Assembly (NCBI GenBank): GCA_004009845.1 | Contig: RMBW01000156.1 | Location: 1-49,727 of the forward strand | Source: Davidsoniella eucalypti | Taxonomy: Eukaryota; Ascomycota; Sordariomycetes; Microascales; Ceratocystidaceae | Length of the DNA: 49,727 bases | Direction: 5' to 3' | In this document: positions 19,617-31,323 of the stretch, in pieces | Numbering within the stretch: the first letter of the stretch is position 1 | Layout of the letters: the number at the start of each line of letters is the position of its first letter | The notes under the pieces: model-generated | Told to the model about the DNA's origin: nothing | Database searches by the model: none | Seen by the model: only the letters and a program-made list of their open reading frames with translations | Made by a program: the position numbers and the translations under genes

Positions 19617-22600
19617 ATGACATCTGATTCAGAGAAACAAGCCAGCCTCTTCCAGGTGTATCTGCGCTTACGGCCTCCTGCAGCCGGCATCAGCGGCTCT
19701 CACCGGTTTTTGAGCGTCGAAGAGCCCGAGGAAGGCGGCGCATCATCGCATCCGACTCACATCACACTCGATCCGCCGAGCGACCGTCGCCGTGCCATTG
19801 AAAAGTTTGGCTTCACGCAGGTCTTTGAGGAGGCAGCATCTCAGCTAGATGTTTTCACAGCCACGCAGATCCTACCGCTTATCGAGGGCGTCCTGGCTCC
19901 CGAAGGCGGCGATGGAACCGATGCACTCGTCGCTACACTGGGTGTCACCGGTTCTGGAAAGGTACGAGTTATCACTGCATGACCAACTAGATTAGACTGG
20001 CTCATTAGCTGACATGTGATTATCTGTGTTTATGAACATAGTCACATACTATCCTAGGCTCCAAGACACAGCGCGGACTGACACAGATGTCGTTAGACAC
20101 GGTGTTCCGCGCTATTGGATCTCAGATTGCCGACGTCTACAACGACCTCACTATCGAGTCCGAGTTACAGTCGTTTGATTGCTCAGAAGCCACACTTGCG
20201 ACAGCCTCTACTTTCATAGACGGCACATATGGCGAAGGCAGCTTGCGCGGCGCCGGGTCTCGATCCCAGACTCCTATTGTATGCACTCCCGATATAGACT
20301 CCACTATACGCCCCTCCGAAAATCAACATATAGCGCCGAGCTCAGTACGACTGCCTGTCTCAAAACTTCCTCTACCTAAGTCGGCTTCTGCACAGGTTTC
20401 CGATCTAGAAAGCTCTATTGAAACCCGCATGAAGTCACTACAAAAGTCGCGTTCGTTTGTCGGCTAGGTGCCGGCAAACCCGACCGAGGAAGCCCATGTC
20501 TCAAGTAAAGACGGGGAAACTAGCGTAGTGTCGACTTTCCGGACGCCCTATTCAAGAGCCCGTCACCGGTCTTTCATGGGAATGACATGCACAGCTTCGT
20601 TAAGGACACTTACTAAAACATATGGACAGGGTGACACCTCGTCGCAAAGTTCGCGCAGACTACTTGCACGACCAACACACCTCCCTATCAAGCCGGACAT
20701 TAGCAGGCTCGTCAAGATCCAACCCGACCCCAAGGCGCAATACTGCGTGGTTCTCTCGATGTATGAAGTGTACAATGACCGCGTCTTCGATCTCTTAACG
20801 CCCCCGGTACGCAGCATAGGCAGCAGCATAGCGAGGCGCCGAGCGCTGCTCTTCAAGAGCACAGAGATGAGCGGCGATCGCAAGGTAGTAGCAGGCCTCA
20901 AGAAGATCATCTGCTCCACCTACCACGAAGCGCTACTCGTACTCGAGGCCGGACTCCACGAACGCCGTGTCACTGGCACAGGCAGCAACAGCGCCAGCAG
21001 CCGTAGCCACGGCTTCTTCTGCATCGAAGTGCGCAAGAGGCGCGCCAGCCGTCGCAACGGCGGTAGTATCGTATGGGGAGGCAGCGCGCTCAGCATCGTC
21101 GATTTGGCGGGCAGCGAGCGTGCTCGTGACGCGAAGACTCAGGGCGCGACATTGGCCGAGGCGGGAAAAATCAACGAGAGTCTGATGTATCTGGGCCAGT
21201 GTTTACAGATGCAGGCAAGTGCAAAGGTAAGAGAGAATAATCGAAACAACGACAGGAAGAGAGACAAGCAAGAAAAAGTGACTGGTTATATGTGCTACCC
21301 CAACCCAGTCGAGGCCAGTCCGGATATTCTAGACACATCGATTCCAAGGCCCTGCCCCCTTTTATCATACATGCTATGCTGTTGGTTATATTGGAAAGCA
21401 AGCGAGCCCAGTCGATCAGGCCAGGCAGGAGGTCCAGCCACGCTGGTGGAGTTTTATTATGGTTTAATTGTTTCTTTTTTTCTTCTGGAGGCATCAGACA
21501 TAACATCCAGACAGACACTGCTTCTTGTTTCTATCTTCTTCCCACCCCTTCCATGCGCGTCCTTTTTTTCCTCCCTTTCTTTTACTGACTAGCATCTCCA
21601 GCCCAACATCGTGCCTTTCCGACAGTGCAAGCTTACTGAACTTCTGTTCTCCAACTCGTTCCCATCGCCTTCTCTCAGTGCCTCTGCGTCGTCAGCTCCC
21701 CGTGCGCCCCAGAAGGGCGTCATGATCGTAACTGCCGACCCTTACGGAGACTTCAACGCAACGTCGCAGATCCTGCGCTACTCGGCCCTGGCCCGGGAAG
21801 TTGCCGTTCCCCGCATCCCATCCATCTTCTCGTCGGCTGGAAGTAACTCTTCTGCCGCTTCCGTACGCAGCATATCGCCAAACGAGGCCGCCATGCCGCC
21901 GCCGCCATTGCCTTCGCACGTCGCACCGCCTCGCCGTCCTCTTCTTCATGCGCCGGCTAAGCCGTTTCGAACGCCGTCGCCTGGCCATGGCGCCCTGCAA
22001 CACATGGACGAGCGCGGCACCATGGAACTGGCTGCGCTAGAGATCGCTCGCTTATCAGAAGAGATCGATGCCCTCAGGGTTGACGTGGCAGCCGAGGCCC
22101 AGGCCCGTATGGAAGCCGAAGCTCACCTACTCACTATGGAAGACCGCCTACTAGAACAAGAGCAGGTTATTCGCGAAGAATGCGCTGCCGAATTCGATGC
22201 TCGCCTCGAGCTAGAACTGGCGCGTTGGAAAACGAGCCTGGCGCTAGAAGCAGAGCGCGGCGAAGCTCATCTAGACGCCAAGATCGCGCTGCTCGAAAAG
22301 GGACTAGCGCTTGACGAGCTTGCCGAGCACGAAGACAAAGAGAACGTGCTCATCGAAAACTTGGAAGAGGAGAACGAGCGCTTGCGCCGTGAGATGAGTG
22401 TGTTGAAGCGGGAACTCGCCCAGCGCAGCCCGGCAAAGCGCATCCCACTCGGCGATCGAGACGACTATGCCGGCCTCTCGTCGTCGCCTATCTCGCTTTC
22501 CGCGGCAAATGCCCGTGACTTTGGCGGTCTCGGAAAACGGCTGGAACAGCTCCGTGTCGGTGCCGAGATCATCCCAGATAGCAACCGAGGAAGCTCGGCT

Positions 22601-22720
22601 GGGTCGTCGCGAAGTGCTAGTCCAAGCAGTTTCGGCCCAGGGTCCTCGATAAGCGGGAGCCCGCCAAAGAAGACCAATATGCGCAAGCTAGTGGCCAAGC
22701 GCAGAGAAGAAGACTATTAA
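19617..22720 (+). CDS. Kinesin-like motor protein with in-frame TAG in the motor
   Basis: Microtubule motor. Exons are 19617-19961, 20042-21226 and 21602-22720, with CTGAC branch points in both introns. Reading through the TAG gives 882 codons. Motor motifs in order: FQVYLRLRPP start, P-loop GVTGSGKSHT (intron 1 falls between Lys and Ser), VLSMYEVYNDRVFDLL, switch I NSASSRSH, switch II DLAGSER, AGKINESLMYLGQCL and VPFRQCKLTELL. Residues about 651-787 form a long coiled coil and the C-terminal tail is Ser-rich with basic ends. A large polar insert, about residues 150-300, interrupts the motor between the P-loop and the EVYNDR block. Codon 257, inside it (20465-20467), is TAG. Read literally, translation stops at 256 aa with the P-loop but no switches. 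The class is uncertain; the insert recalls kinesin-6 types. Frame and motifs are otherwise intact. Confidence 0.85.
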
Positions 22721-23165
22721 AGCATGTTAATTGCCAAGGCTGCCTAAAGGCCTAATGGGCTTGCTTTACAGCGGCCGAGGTTGCTGCCAGTAAGTAGTAG
22801 GTAATGAAAGGAATGACTGGTTATGAGAAACGCATGTAATAAAGGAAAGGTTGATGTTCTTGTTTCCATCCAGGTTGCCGCATCTATATCTGTTGTTGTC
22901 TTGTATATTCAATGTAAAAATGAGTAGCTTGGTATAAATGCTGATGGTAATAATGGGTAACATTCTTTTTTGTAGCTAGCTCCCCTTATAAGACAGAGAT
23001 GTACATATATATATAGATTGATATTTTATTTAAAACCAATAGTCGAAGAAGACAAAGCATAGCAAAGCCTGATGTGATGTACTTATATACATGATCAAAT
23101 AACGCAAAATCAGGTGTCAAGGCTAGATAGAGTATATAACAAACAAAGCATCGCTAACTACATAT
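22721..23165. other. Convergent 3' region, kinesin / SEC11
   Basis: AT-rich spacer with an alternating TA run near 23006-23015. No gene is visible; it probably carries both 3' UTRs. Confidence 0.5.
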
Positions 23166-23890
23166 CTACTCCCTTTGCAAGACAGCTGCTATACCCATAA
23201 TTCCCAGCATGACTGACTTGAGCCATGGGTACTCCGAGAGTAGAATCGTGACATAGCCAACAAACGGAATGTAGCCAAACACGCTGCCGATGATGTCCTC
23301 GCGGACCAAGAAGTCCTGGCCACGTGCGTATAGGTCGGTATCGTCTCCGTGGTTGTTGTCGCCTTTGGTGAGCATCTTCGCGTCGGGGCTACGAGAAACA
23401 AGATATTAGATACGGTGTTTATAGTATGTCCTAAGGGTGGACTAGGATTCATGCTGACTTACCCGTCGCCAAACTTGCGCACTACACGGTGAACAATAGG
23501 GATCTGCTTATCGGCAACATTGTACACCACGATATCACCAACATCGATCTCGGACATTAGATTGCGATTCCACAGGAACAGTAGATCGCCTCGCTGGAAA
23601 GCAGGCTCCATGGAGCCCGAGAGAACGACGACAATGGGAGACGGTGAGTCGGCCACGACTGAAAGGCCCTTCCACATCTATAGTACGGATTAGTCATCGG
23701 TACGCAGAAAATAGAGTGCTGTTATACTCTATAGCAAAGAAGCAAAGATGCCAAAGCTAGCGAGGCTGCCAATGATATAGCGACAACACACAATAGCTCA
23801 AGAACATACCATGAAGGCTGTGGTGAGGATCATGCAGAAGGTCAGCACTTGGTTTGCTGCCTGGCGCGGGTTTCCAGCACTTCCAAGCAT
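23166..23890 (-). CDS. SEC11: Signal peptidase complex catalytic subunit SEC11
   Basis: ER membrane serine protease that removes signal peptides from secretory proteins. Exons on the minus strand are 23890-23810, 23677-23463 and 23388-23166; introns of 132 and 74 nt have CTAAT branch points. The 172-aa product begins MLGSAGNPRQAANQ, the typical SEC11 opening, followed by one membrane segment around residues 14-33. The nucleophile is Ser49 in LSGSMEPAF and the His is His90 in IPIVHRVVR. The acidic partner is in KGDNNHGDD, and the end IGSVFGYIPFVGYVTILLSE plus a final hydrophobic stretch match the family. An in-frame ATG 54 codons upstream (24052) is rejected because the conserved start is at 23890. 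The length is normal. Confidence 0.96.
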
Positions 23891-26800
23891 GGCGAAAGAT
23901 GGAGAAACAACTGTATTGAACGGAAAAGAAAGGAAACACAGTAGCGATAGTTGTGAGTTCAGAGAAGGCCTTGAGATTCGATAGTCGTCAATATCATCAA
24001 AGGCTGCGCATAGAACCAAATGGGCCACCTTACGATGAGGTAGGACCCACAAATATGTTTTATTGTCATAGGCGCGATAGCGCTTAAGGCGGCTAAGCTC
24101 AGGCCCAATAGAAGGCCAATTAGAATGCGAAATAGAGCTTAGCTATACGGTACAAATGCGGGTAAATAAGGGGCCGCCCAGAAATAAGGCTCTAGTTATG
24201 TGTATGCTGTTTTTTGTACCTGATTTGACTTCAAGAAAGCTGCGTTGCCTTAAGCTTCCTTCTCTCCAAACTATAATTGCATTATTTGAGCAATTGAATA
24301 TTCCCAGCCGTCAAACAATACCATCTTGTCAGTTTTGATGAAGCATACAACTATTCAAAACAAATGACAATACCGGGGCTCATTTATCGAAAGGGGAAAA
24401 TGGATGCCCTGCTCTTCTCTTCAAGTCGAGCCTTATCTTGTACGCTTTACAAACTGATCAAGCAATAACGAGCATAGCCTCGTTCTGTCTGTTCTCAATG
24501 ACCCGTCTTGCTGCTATATTGGCTAGTTATACTAGTCATAACACCCAAGTTCAAGGCGAGCGGCCGTCAGCTCCGATATCTCCTCACTTGATCTTCTCCT
24601 CTTCTTCCTGGACGCCAACGCAGTCAAGCTACATGTGTAGTCATTCATACCTAACGCTCGTTATCTACATCATAGGGCGGTGTCAGTGAGCCTCACCGCA
24701 TTTCAGTGTTGACTCAGTATCGGGGTCGATGATTGCGTACGATACTATGTTTAGACCTTTGGTGCATATACTATGGCTTTCTTTCTGATCCCTATCTTTT
24801 GATAACAAGGAAACCCCGTCAGGTGAGACGATGACGAGAGGGGTTCCTGCAGCTATGGAAGTCCGTAGAAGCCTCGGTGAGTCTTGTTTTAGGCCTTTAT
24901 GGAAGACAAAGAAGGTTCGTTGGATGTAGCCGACAAAATATAAGGCGAGTATGAGCGGGGTTGACAGCTTGTTTTTGTTTGAAGACAAGATATGTATAGT
25001 TGTAGAGTCACTAGAGAGGGGTATAAGGTAGTAATGCTCATATTAACATGGGTTGGCTAATATCGAAGCGGACGGGACAAGGGGATGGATTGCTTTAGGT
25101 AGGCCAATAGACATCATAGTGTATATTAGAGTCATATCTAGTAGAGCTTGTACTTGTTCGTAATAATGAACAAGGCATCTTGAACATTCATCCATACAGA
25201 TATATAAGTACATCTATTTTCATATAAATTTGTGTACAATCATATATTTATACATGGTACAGTGTAGACTTTAGCCTGTGCTGTCGATTCTCGCACGGTG
25301 CAGACAAGGAAGTGTTCCTATGATATACTCTAACAACGAATCATATTGTTAAAGTCAAGAATCGTTATATTCATACGCTACAAAACAACCGTATTTGTAA
25401 CTAGCGTGCATTAGTGTATGAACTTAAATGAGGCGAATCTTTCTTTTGGCATGACAGCAATATGTTATGTACAATGTAGTAAGCGAATAATTGACAAGAA
25501 AATAAAGTAATAAAGAAGGTACATAAGTACTTACATATCTTACGTTATGCAATGAACGAGATACAACTCAACTTAAGCTTTTCTCTCTTAAGATAATTAT
25601 GGATCTACGGATGCTAATTTATACCTCCAATCCGACCACAATAACTAAGCTAAACTAGAATAGACATATACTGTTAGTACTAACATCTTGATATATATGT
25701 ATTCATAGCTAGCTAGCTTGATGAATTATTTTATAAGATGAACCATCAGCTGTTTACTTAGTTAGTGATAGTAAGGCAATAATATCGCTTTGCTTTTACT
25801 CAGTGTTAATGACACATCCGCCTGCATATTATCTTGCCAGGTGAGTTGGGGGGGTTTGTTTTTGAGGCAGTGTAGAATTCGCCTATATATACGCCAGGCC
25901 TAACAGCATTACAATTAGACGACGCCGGATTGGCTAGTTAATGATGAAGCTGTTCTTATCTATACAACGTAGATAGCAGCTTCTACATATTTCCCAGCAA
26001 GATACTCAAGAATATTGGCTTATGTCTTGTGATCGAAGACCTCGGCCCCTCTGTTCTTCCGAAATATGTCCACGCCTTGGTGTATCCCAAATAGGGAAAT
26101 AGACACAAGCATGGACCAACGAACCCTCACTTTGGTTAGGCTGGCAGGATTCAAGCTTGTATTTGTATGCGAAAAAACGACAAAACGAACTGTTTGTCTT
26201 TGCGAGGGCGAGCTTTGACAGGAATGACGGGTGTTAGTTTGCCTATCCATTCAAGACCTACCACTGTCGTATCTGTTAGTGTTGACTACACTGTAAAGAA
26301 TGACTCTGTAAGCATACAATAGTGAAGGGAAAGCGAAAAGAGGGGAAGTTGGACGGCGATGAGTATTACATCAGCAGCGCAAGATGATTGAGTTTCAATA
26401 TCAGGACTAAGCGGTGAATGAGATATGTATAAGACACGACAGGCACCCGTCCCTCGATAGATCTTGGACTCTGGAGCTTTTGCTTGCCAAGTACTTCTTC
26501 ACAACTCTTCACGCCTATTCAGCCATTCACGCTCTTCACACTATAGTAGTGACTGTGTGTGTGCTGTGTGGCTCGTTTCATTGCCATTCTCCATCTCAGA
26601 CATTCATTATCTGCTCCTAGACCTGATCTACACTCATTTTACTCTATTCGATTCGTCTTCTCTCGCTGTCCTAAAGCTCAACTCTCTGTACTTTGCTGTA
26701 CCAGACCGTCGAGCACCATACCGTGGACGTCCAGTTTATTCCCCACCATTATAACTAATTATACTATATCCCCAATTTAGTCTCATTTTATACTACATGT

Positions 26801-27749
26801 ACTTGCATAGAAGCTAGACGAACACATCATATAGGTGAGTACCGCAGCACCAATATCACACCGCCTACTGCATGCTCTCCACTAACACAGCGACCTTTAT
26901 AGAGACGGACTTGCTGTACTTCTTGTACTGCGTAGTTACTGCTTCGACGACTATCTAGTCTTATTTTCTTATCTTCGACTATCCACATAAGCCACCAATA
27001 GCAGCTGCATTCGCGGTGCAACGCTGTTTCTACTGTCAGCAGTTACTGCATCCGTCTGCCATCCACAGCCTGCTCCTTCACTGGCCAGCTGGGCGCTTGC
27101 AGGCCGTTCAAGTCCTCCCTGTTCTGGGTGACTGCCAAATCACAGCACAGCTCATAGCTTTGAGGCAAACAAAACAAAACAAAGCAGCTAAAATACGCCA
27201 TAAGCCAGCCATCGTAGCAGCCACAATACAGTGTCCTTGGCACGTATTACAGCAAGCAAAACTGCACATGGGGACCTACTTTGCCGTATAAAACAGCGTG
27301 AAGTCGTTCACAGGCCTTCGTTTTCTTTTCTTTTTCCCTTTCTTCTTCTTTTTTTCGTCACCCCGTCACCGCATTCGTTTTGTAGGGTCGCCAACGCGTT
27401 ACTGTAGGAGATTTAGCCAGGCCTAGCATCGCATTCGTTCTCTTCTGGTATCTACAGACTGTCTAGACTCTCGAGGCTCACTGAGCTGCCTGAAACCTCT
27501 CGCTTCGATAGATTGTCTGCTCTCTGGTCTCTAGAACTGTCCTGTGATCTTGAGACGGCTTTTGCTTTTGCCTTGCTTTATATTTCCTCCGTCCACGGGC
27601 CCTCATCCTTCCTTCCCCCCTCTTCTTCCTCTCCTCTGTTGTTCACTGCTTCTGAGTCTTCACTGATTTCGGAAGCTCTGGACATCTCCCATCCTCTCAT
27701 CGTGTCCCGCCAATCTAAGCCGCCGCGCCGCTTCTCGCAGCTCTTCACA
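23891..27749. other. 3.9-kb gene-poor divergent region, SEC11 / BTB gene
   Basis: No coding gene is supported. Roughly 24060-26400 is AT-rich with frequent stops in all frames; 25130-25760 is the most AT-biased. From about 26440 to 27749 the top strand becomes pyrimidine-rich and contains a well-formed intron signal set at 26835-26902, so this half is probably the long spliced 5' leader of the BTB gene. A T/C-rich block at 27320-27360 also fits a leader or start zone. Confidence 0.45.
26835..26902 (+). other. Predicted 5' leader intron of the BTB gene
   Basis: GTGAGT donor at 26835, CTAAC branch point at 26882-26886 and TTTATAG acceptor ending at 26902 give a 68-nt intron like the coding introns in this window. 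No long open frame crosses it, and the next recognisable gene in the same orientation is the BTB gene (ATG 27750), so it is read as a leader intron. Confidence 0.5.
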
Positions 27750-28811
27750 ATGTTCAAACGCTCGTTCCGATCGCAGGACCAGACCCGTGTCGAGAAGCCT
27801 GCCAAGCTCAAGAGACCTGGGTTCGGTCTTGCCTCTTCCACATCGTACTCTCGGGATGCTTCTTCCCATGGCCTTCCCCACGGTAAACAGTCCAAAGTCT
27901 CACGTGATGCCGTTACTGGATCGTCACAGTCGCACCGTCGGGGAGAAAGCAACCCTACCAACCATAAACACAGCCATAGCCATAGCCATAGCATCAGCCA
28001 CGGCAACAGTACCAACCACGCTACCACTGCTTCTGCCTCATCTCGCGGCGCCCCGCTAGCAGCTCCGCCTCCGCCATCTCCCGTTGTGACCGTGACCGTT
28101 GGCCGCGAAGGCCGCCTTTTCGCTGCTCACGAGGATATCCTATGCCAGTCGCCCTTCTTTGCTGCTGCCTGTCGCTCCAACGGCGTTAAGCGTATTACCC
28201 TTCCAGACGAAGAGCCGGCCGTCTTTTCTGCCGTGCTCGAGTACCTCTACAAGAAGGACTACTACCCGCGCCTTATCCACAGCAGTGCTGGTGGCGGCTG
28301 GGAGCTGGAAGACTCTGGAGCGTCGGCTGCTTCTCAGAACACCAACCCGTATATGTCGCCTGTGTCTCCCAACAGCTCGCCCAAGAGTGCTGCGCTGGAT
28401 CCGCACGTTAGCACCAGTGCAGTTGAGCCAACTGTTTACATCAGCTCTCTCGACCAGGTCCTTTTGCGTGACACCGTGCTTTACTGTGCCGGCGAACAAT
28501 ACGGCCTGCCTGGACTTCAGAAGCTGGCTCTACGCAAGCAAGGTCTACAGTCGGGCATAGATGTAGCTACTATTCTTCGTTCAGCACAATACGCCTATGC
28601 TAATACGCCCGACGACGATAGTCGTCTCCGCGCTCACTATCTGGCCCTCGTGATTCGGTGCCGCAAGACCTTCAAGCGCAGCGGGACTATGCAGGCTGCC
28701 ATGGAAGCTGGTGGGAGCAAGCTGTACTTTGACTTGTTTGTTGCGCTCTGTAACCACCTGGACGATGTCATCGACGTCACCAACGCCAAGTCGTCTCCGC
28801 ATATGATCTAA
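27750..28811 (+). CDS. BTB/POZ-domain protein
   Basis: Predicted 353-aa protein in one exon. The ATG at 27750 is the first in the long open frame, in context CTTCACAATG; the frame stays open upstream to 27513 but with no ATG. Residues 1-110 are basic and Ser-rich with a His/Ser repeat (HKHSHSHSHSISHG, about 73-86) and a Pro-rich stretch. The BTB fold runs from about 113 (VTVTVGREGRLFAAHEDILC) through SPFFAAACRSNG and LPDEEPAVFSAVLEYLYKKD. A polar insert of about 55 residues follows before the helical part (LRDTVLYCAGEQYGLPGLQK, then IDVATILRSAQYAY). No kelch, MATH or zinc-finger domain is attached. Fungal BTB proteins of this form are often proposed as cullin-3 adaptors, but that is inference. 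Its long, apparently spliced leader suggests regulated expression. Confidence 0.85.
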   Translation: MFKRSFRSQDQTRVEKPAKLKRPGFGLASSTSYSRDASSHGLPHGKQSKVSRDAVTGSSQSHRRGESNPTNHKHSHSHSHSISHGNSTNHATTASASSRGAPLAAPPPPSPVVTVTVGREGRLFAAHEDILCQSPFFAAACRSNGVKRITLPDEEPAVFSAVLEYLYKKDYYPRLIHSSAGGGWELEDSGASAASQNTNPYMSPVSPNSSPKSAALDPHVSTSAVEPTVYISSLDQVLLRDTVLYCAGEQYGLPGLQKLALRKQGLQSGIDVATILRSAQYAYANTPDDDSRLRAHYLALVIRCRKTFKRSGTMQAAMEAGGSKLYFDLFVALCNHLDDVIDVTNAKSSPHMI

Positions 28812-29977
28812 GAGTCAGACACACTGGTCTAGTATCAAGCCCCCCGCCTCCTTCGGGCCATCCGGCTCGTTCTTGGCATTTGTTAGTTCGTGGCTTTGCC
28901 GCCTCAAATGCTTCTTTTCTGTTTTGTTCTTGCTTGGTGTCCTTGTTTCTCGTGAATACCAGCTGCGTCCCTGCGACTGCGCGGATTTACACAAAGAAGG
29001 AGGGCACAGATAAGCTTGGTTCCTGGCATATCGTTCGTCGTTTGCTTTCTTCCTCTTTTGTCTTGCATTTTTTGCGTCTTTCTACTGGAGTTCGACCTGT
29101 TTCGTTATCTGCTGCTTGATCTGCTTCTTCTTTATTTTCTTTTGCCATATTTTTTTATTTTACTTTTTTGCTGCTCCTCCTTTCCAACATCAAATACCCG
29201 CTGGCGAAGAAAAAAACAAGGCCATTGTTGCTATTCGAGATTTTCTGCACTGTTTTTCTGTGTTTGCCTTGCTTTGTTGGTTCTCATCTTTGCCTTTTTC
29301 ATTCTCTTTCGCCATTTCCCTGCGTTTCTCCAAGCAAAAAAAAAAAGTTAAAAAGAAAAAAAAAAGCGATCAATATCTATACCGACTACAAACAAGATCC
29401 TCTAGAGAGAGTCTAAAAAACAACTACCCTCGACATTATAAAGAATATAGAGGCTTTTCTACAACATCTCTCGTCATCCTCACGCTCATACATCAGAGAA
29501 ACTGGCGTCTCTTCTATTGCCTTTCTCGCTCGATTATAAAGACTTGACCTCTGTCGCTCCAAAGCGCAACACCACAACATTTTCCTTTGTCCAGTCTTTC
29601 ATTAAGTTTCCTTATGCCACGAAATAACGACTGCTATGATGAATCAGATAATACCACTGCACCTTCATTTCTTCTTCGAGACTTCTTGCGTAAGTCTTAA
29701 ATCAATTTATCCACTTCTAAGCCACCAGTCATCCTTAAGCCAGCGTCTCAGCCGAACTAGCTGCACCCGCACTAGGTCAACCTCCAAGCTGAGTCGATGA
29801 GTATATGGTCTGGCCTTTATGTACGGCTTGCCCTCCGCTGGATACGGAATAATTCAATACAAGCCATACTTTCATAACATAAACTGTTCCCGGTGCAAAT
29901 TAAGAGTGTTCAAAATGTATTAAATGAATCTGTCCTATGTCACAAGTCATTATCTGTAGGGTTGTTGGTAATTCGAC
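28812..29977. other. Convergent 3' region, BTB gene / DUF1349 gene
   Basis: Spacer with a T-rich top strand at 28900-29330 and A-runs near 29335-29365. The T-rich open frames (for example 29116-29547) have no domain and are compositional. No RNA gene is recognised. Confidence 0.5.
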
Positions 29978-30664
29978 TTATAATGTGGTGGCAACTTTGA
30001 AATCATGAATGTCTACAGTCAAAGCGTAGCCCGCATCTTTGTCAGGACGGGCTGCCATATAGGCAACCTCGACAGTCCAGTTAGCCATATCTTCACCATA
30101 AACCCACGTGATCTCTCTCAAGGGGCTTTTCTTGCCCTCTCGGTCGACGTAATAAACCCATAGACTTTGGCCATGTTCATCCGATTCCGACTGTATCTTC
30201 AGCGTCACACGCGCATGTGAGCCTGCCGATGGCGGGGCTGGTGCAACACTCCAATCCGCATACTGAGCACAGGCAACCGTGCTAAGCTGAGCAGCGCCCA
30301 GGTAGAATTCCAGGCCGGTCTTGATCCAACGGGGCGGCGAGTCGTCGGTGGTTGAATGTGGTGGACGGAAGAGTAGGAGTAGGCCTGCCTGGTCGTATTT
30401 GGTCGTCCAATCAGCAGACAAGGTTACGGAAGCGCTGGCGAAGGCCGTCAGCGGGATTTTGGGCGAGCCAGAGGGAGATTCCCACGAAACATAAGGGGCT
30501 GTTTTTGGTATTATAGTATATAGTTAGCTACTGTCTCGGGTACGATATCTTGGTTGGACGTATATGCATGGCATGAACAAACCGTTGAATATGTCAGTGT
30601 GTGGTGGCTTGCGCCATATGTCAGTTCCGGGGTTTGCAGATAAAGTTTGTAAAATTGAAGTCAT
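29978..30664 (-). CDS. DUF1349 (concanavalin-like fold) protein
   Basis: Predicted 200-aa soluble protein of the DUF1349 family, whose members have a lectin/glucanase-like beta-sandwich; the biochemical role of fungal copies is largely unknown. Two exons, 30664-30583 and 30498-29978, are joined across an 84-nt intron with GTTTGT donor, CTAAC branch point and AAACAG acceptor. Exon 1 codes MTSILQTLSANPGTDIWRKP. Exon 2 begins PYVSWESPSG and continues with DQAGLLLLFRP, WIKTGLEFYLG, VACAQYADWSV, LWVYYVDREG and MAARPDKDAGYALTVDIHDF. The order AGLL-WIK-GLE-VYY fits the family. No signal peptide is seen, so it is probably cytosolic. Yeast Ree1 is thought to be a distant relative; that link is from memory and unverified. 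Confidence 0.85.
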
Positions 30665-31323
30665 TCTGATAAAGAATCACAAGAAGGGCACATAAATTAT
30701 TGATTGAGTGGTTGTGCAAACACAAGAGTCAACGTCACGTTAAGCAATCTTGGTCGTCACGTAGGAGGAACCTCGTGTTATTTAAACCACAAAACACCAC
30801 GCCATCGACTACATATTTTTAGTGATTCTACAATAGTCTGATCCTCGTTGGGGTTAAAAAGAGTAAAGGTGTGTTTAGTTTCTCCTGTAGGCAAAGTTCC
30901 CATATATCGGGGAAGAGAGCGCTGTAACTCTGCAGGTTGCAGGATGGCTGATGGAACGGTTCGGAGTGAGACCATATTACTTAATAGAGCTGTTAATCTC
31001 CAATTGGCTTTGTAGACTTCCAAAACGAAAGGGCGAAAGCAAAGACAACAAACACAAAGTATGCCAAAAGCCATTTGGTTCGGTTCAGAGGATCAATCAC
31101 GTTTCGGCATCATGACATGCTCTTCAAGTCAACACAACTAAGGCCGATACTCTATAACTATTGTATTTATTTTGGCCTTAACATCATTCCCGTAATATTG
31201 CTGTGCCAAACCCTTCAAATCAGCCGAGCATAACTAAACCCCATTAAACTCTATTAGCTTCAGATCTTCCAAGCTTCACAACACTAAGTGCTATTTTTTG
31301 TGGTTGAGGTTCTCAAAGGGCCT

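Noticed and set aside
20345..20467. In-frame intron that would splice out the kinesin TAG
   Set aside because: Donor GTACGA is good and the phase fits, but no CTAAC, CTGAC or CTAAT lies before the acceptor, unlike nearly every other intron here. Kept only as a competing explanation.
23891..24052. 54-residue N-terminal extension of SEC11
   Set aside because: The conserved family start MLGSAGNPRQ is at 23890; the extension has no SEC11-like features.
24683..24988. Minus-strand frame of 101 aa with an ATG
   Set aside because: No recognisable domain, no intron or promoter signals, and isolated in AT-rich DNA; chance is the simpler explanation.
27513..27749. Longer N-terminus for the BTB protein
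   Set aside because: The frame is open but has no ATG before 27750; the upstream part is leader-like and CT-rich.
29116..29547. Hydrophobic 143-aa frame after the BTB gene
   Set aside because: Produced by a T-rich 3' region; no membrane-protein family pattern and it overlaps other equally biased frames.
30778..31074. Minus-strand frame of 98 aa beginning MAFGILCVCC
   Set aside because: Looks membrane-like only because of T-rich composition; no conserved motif and it lies in the DUF1349/BRF1 promoter region.
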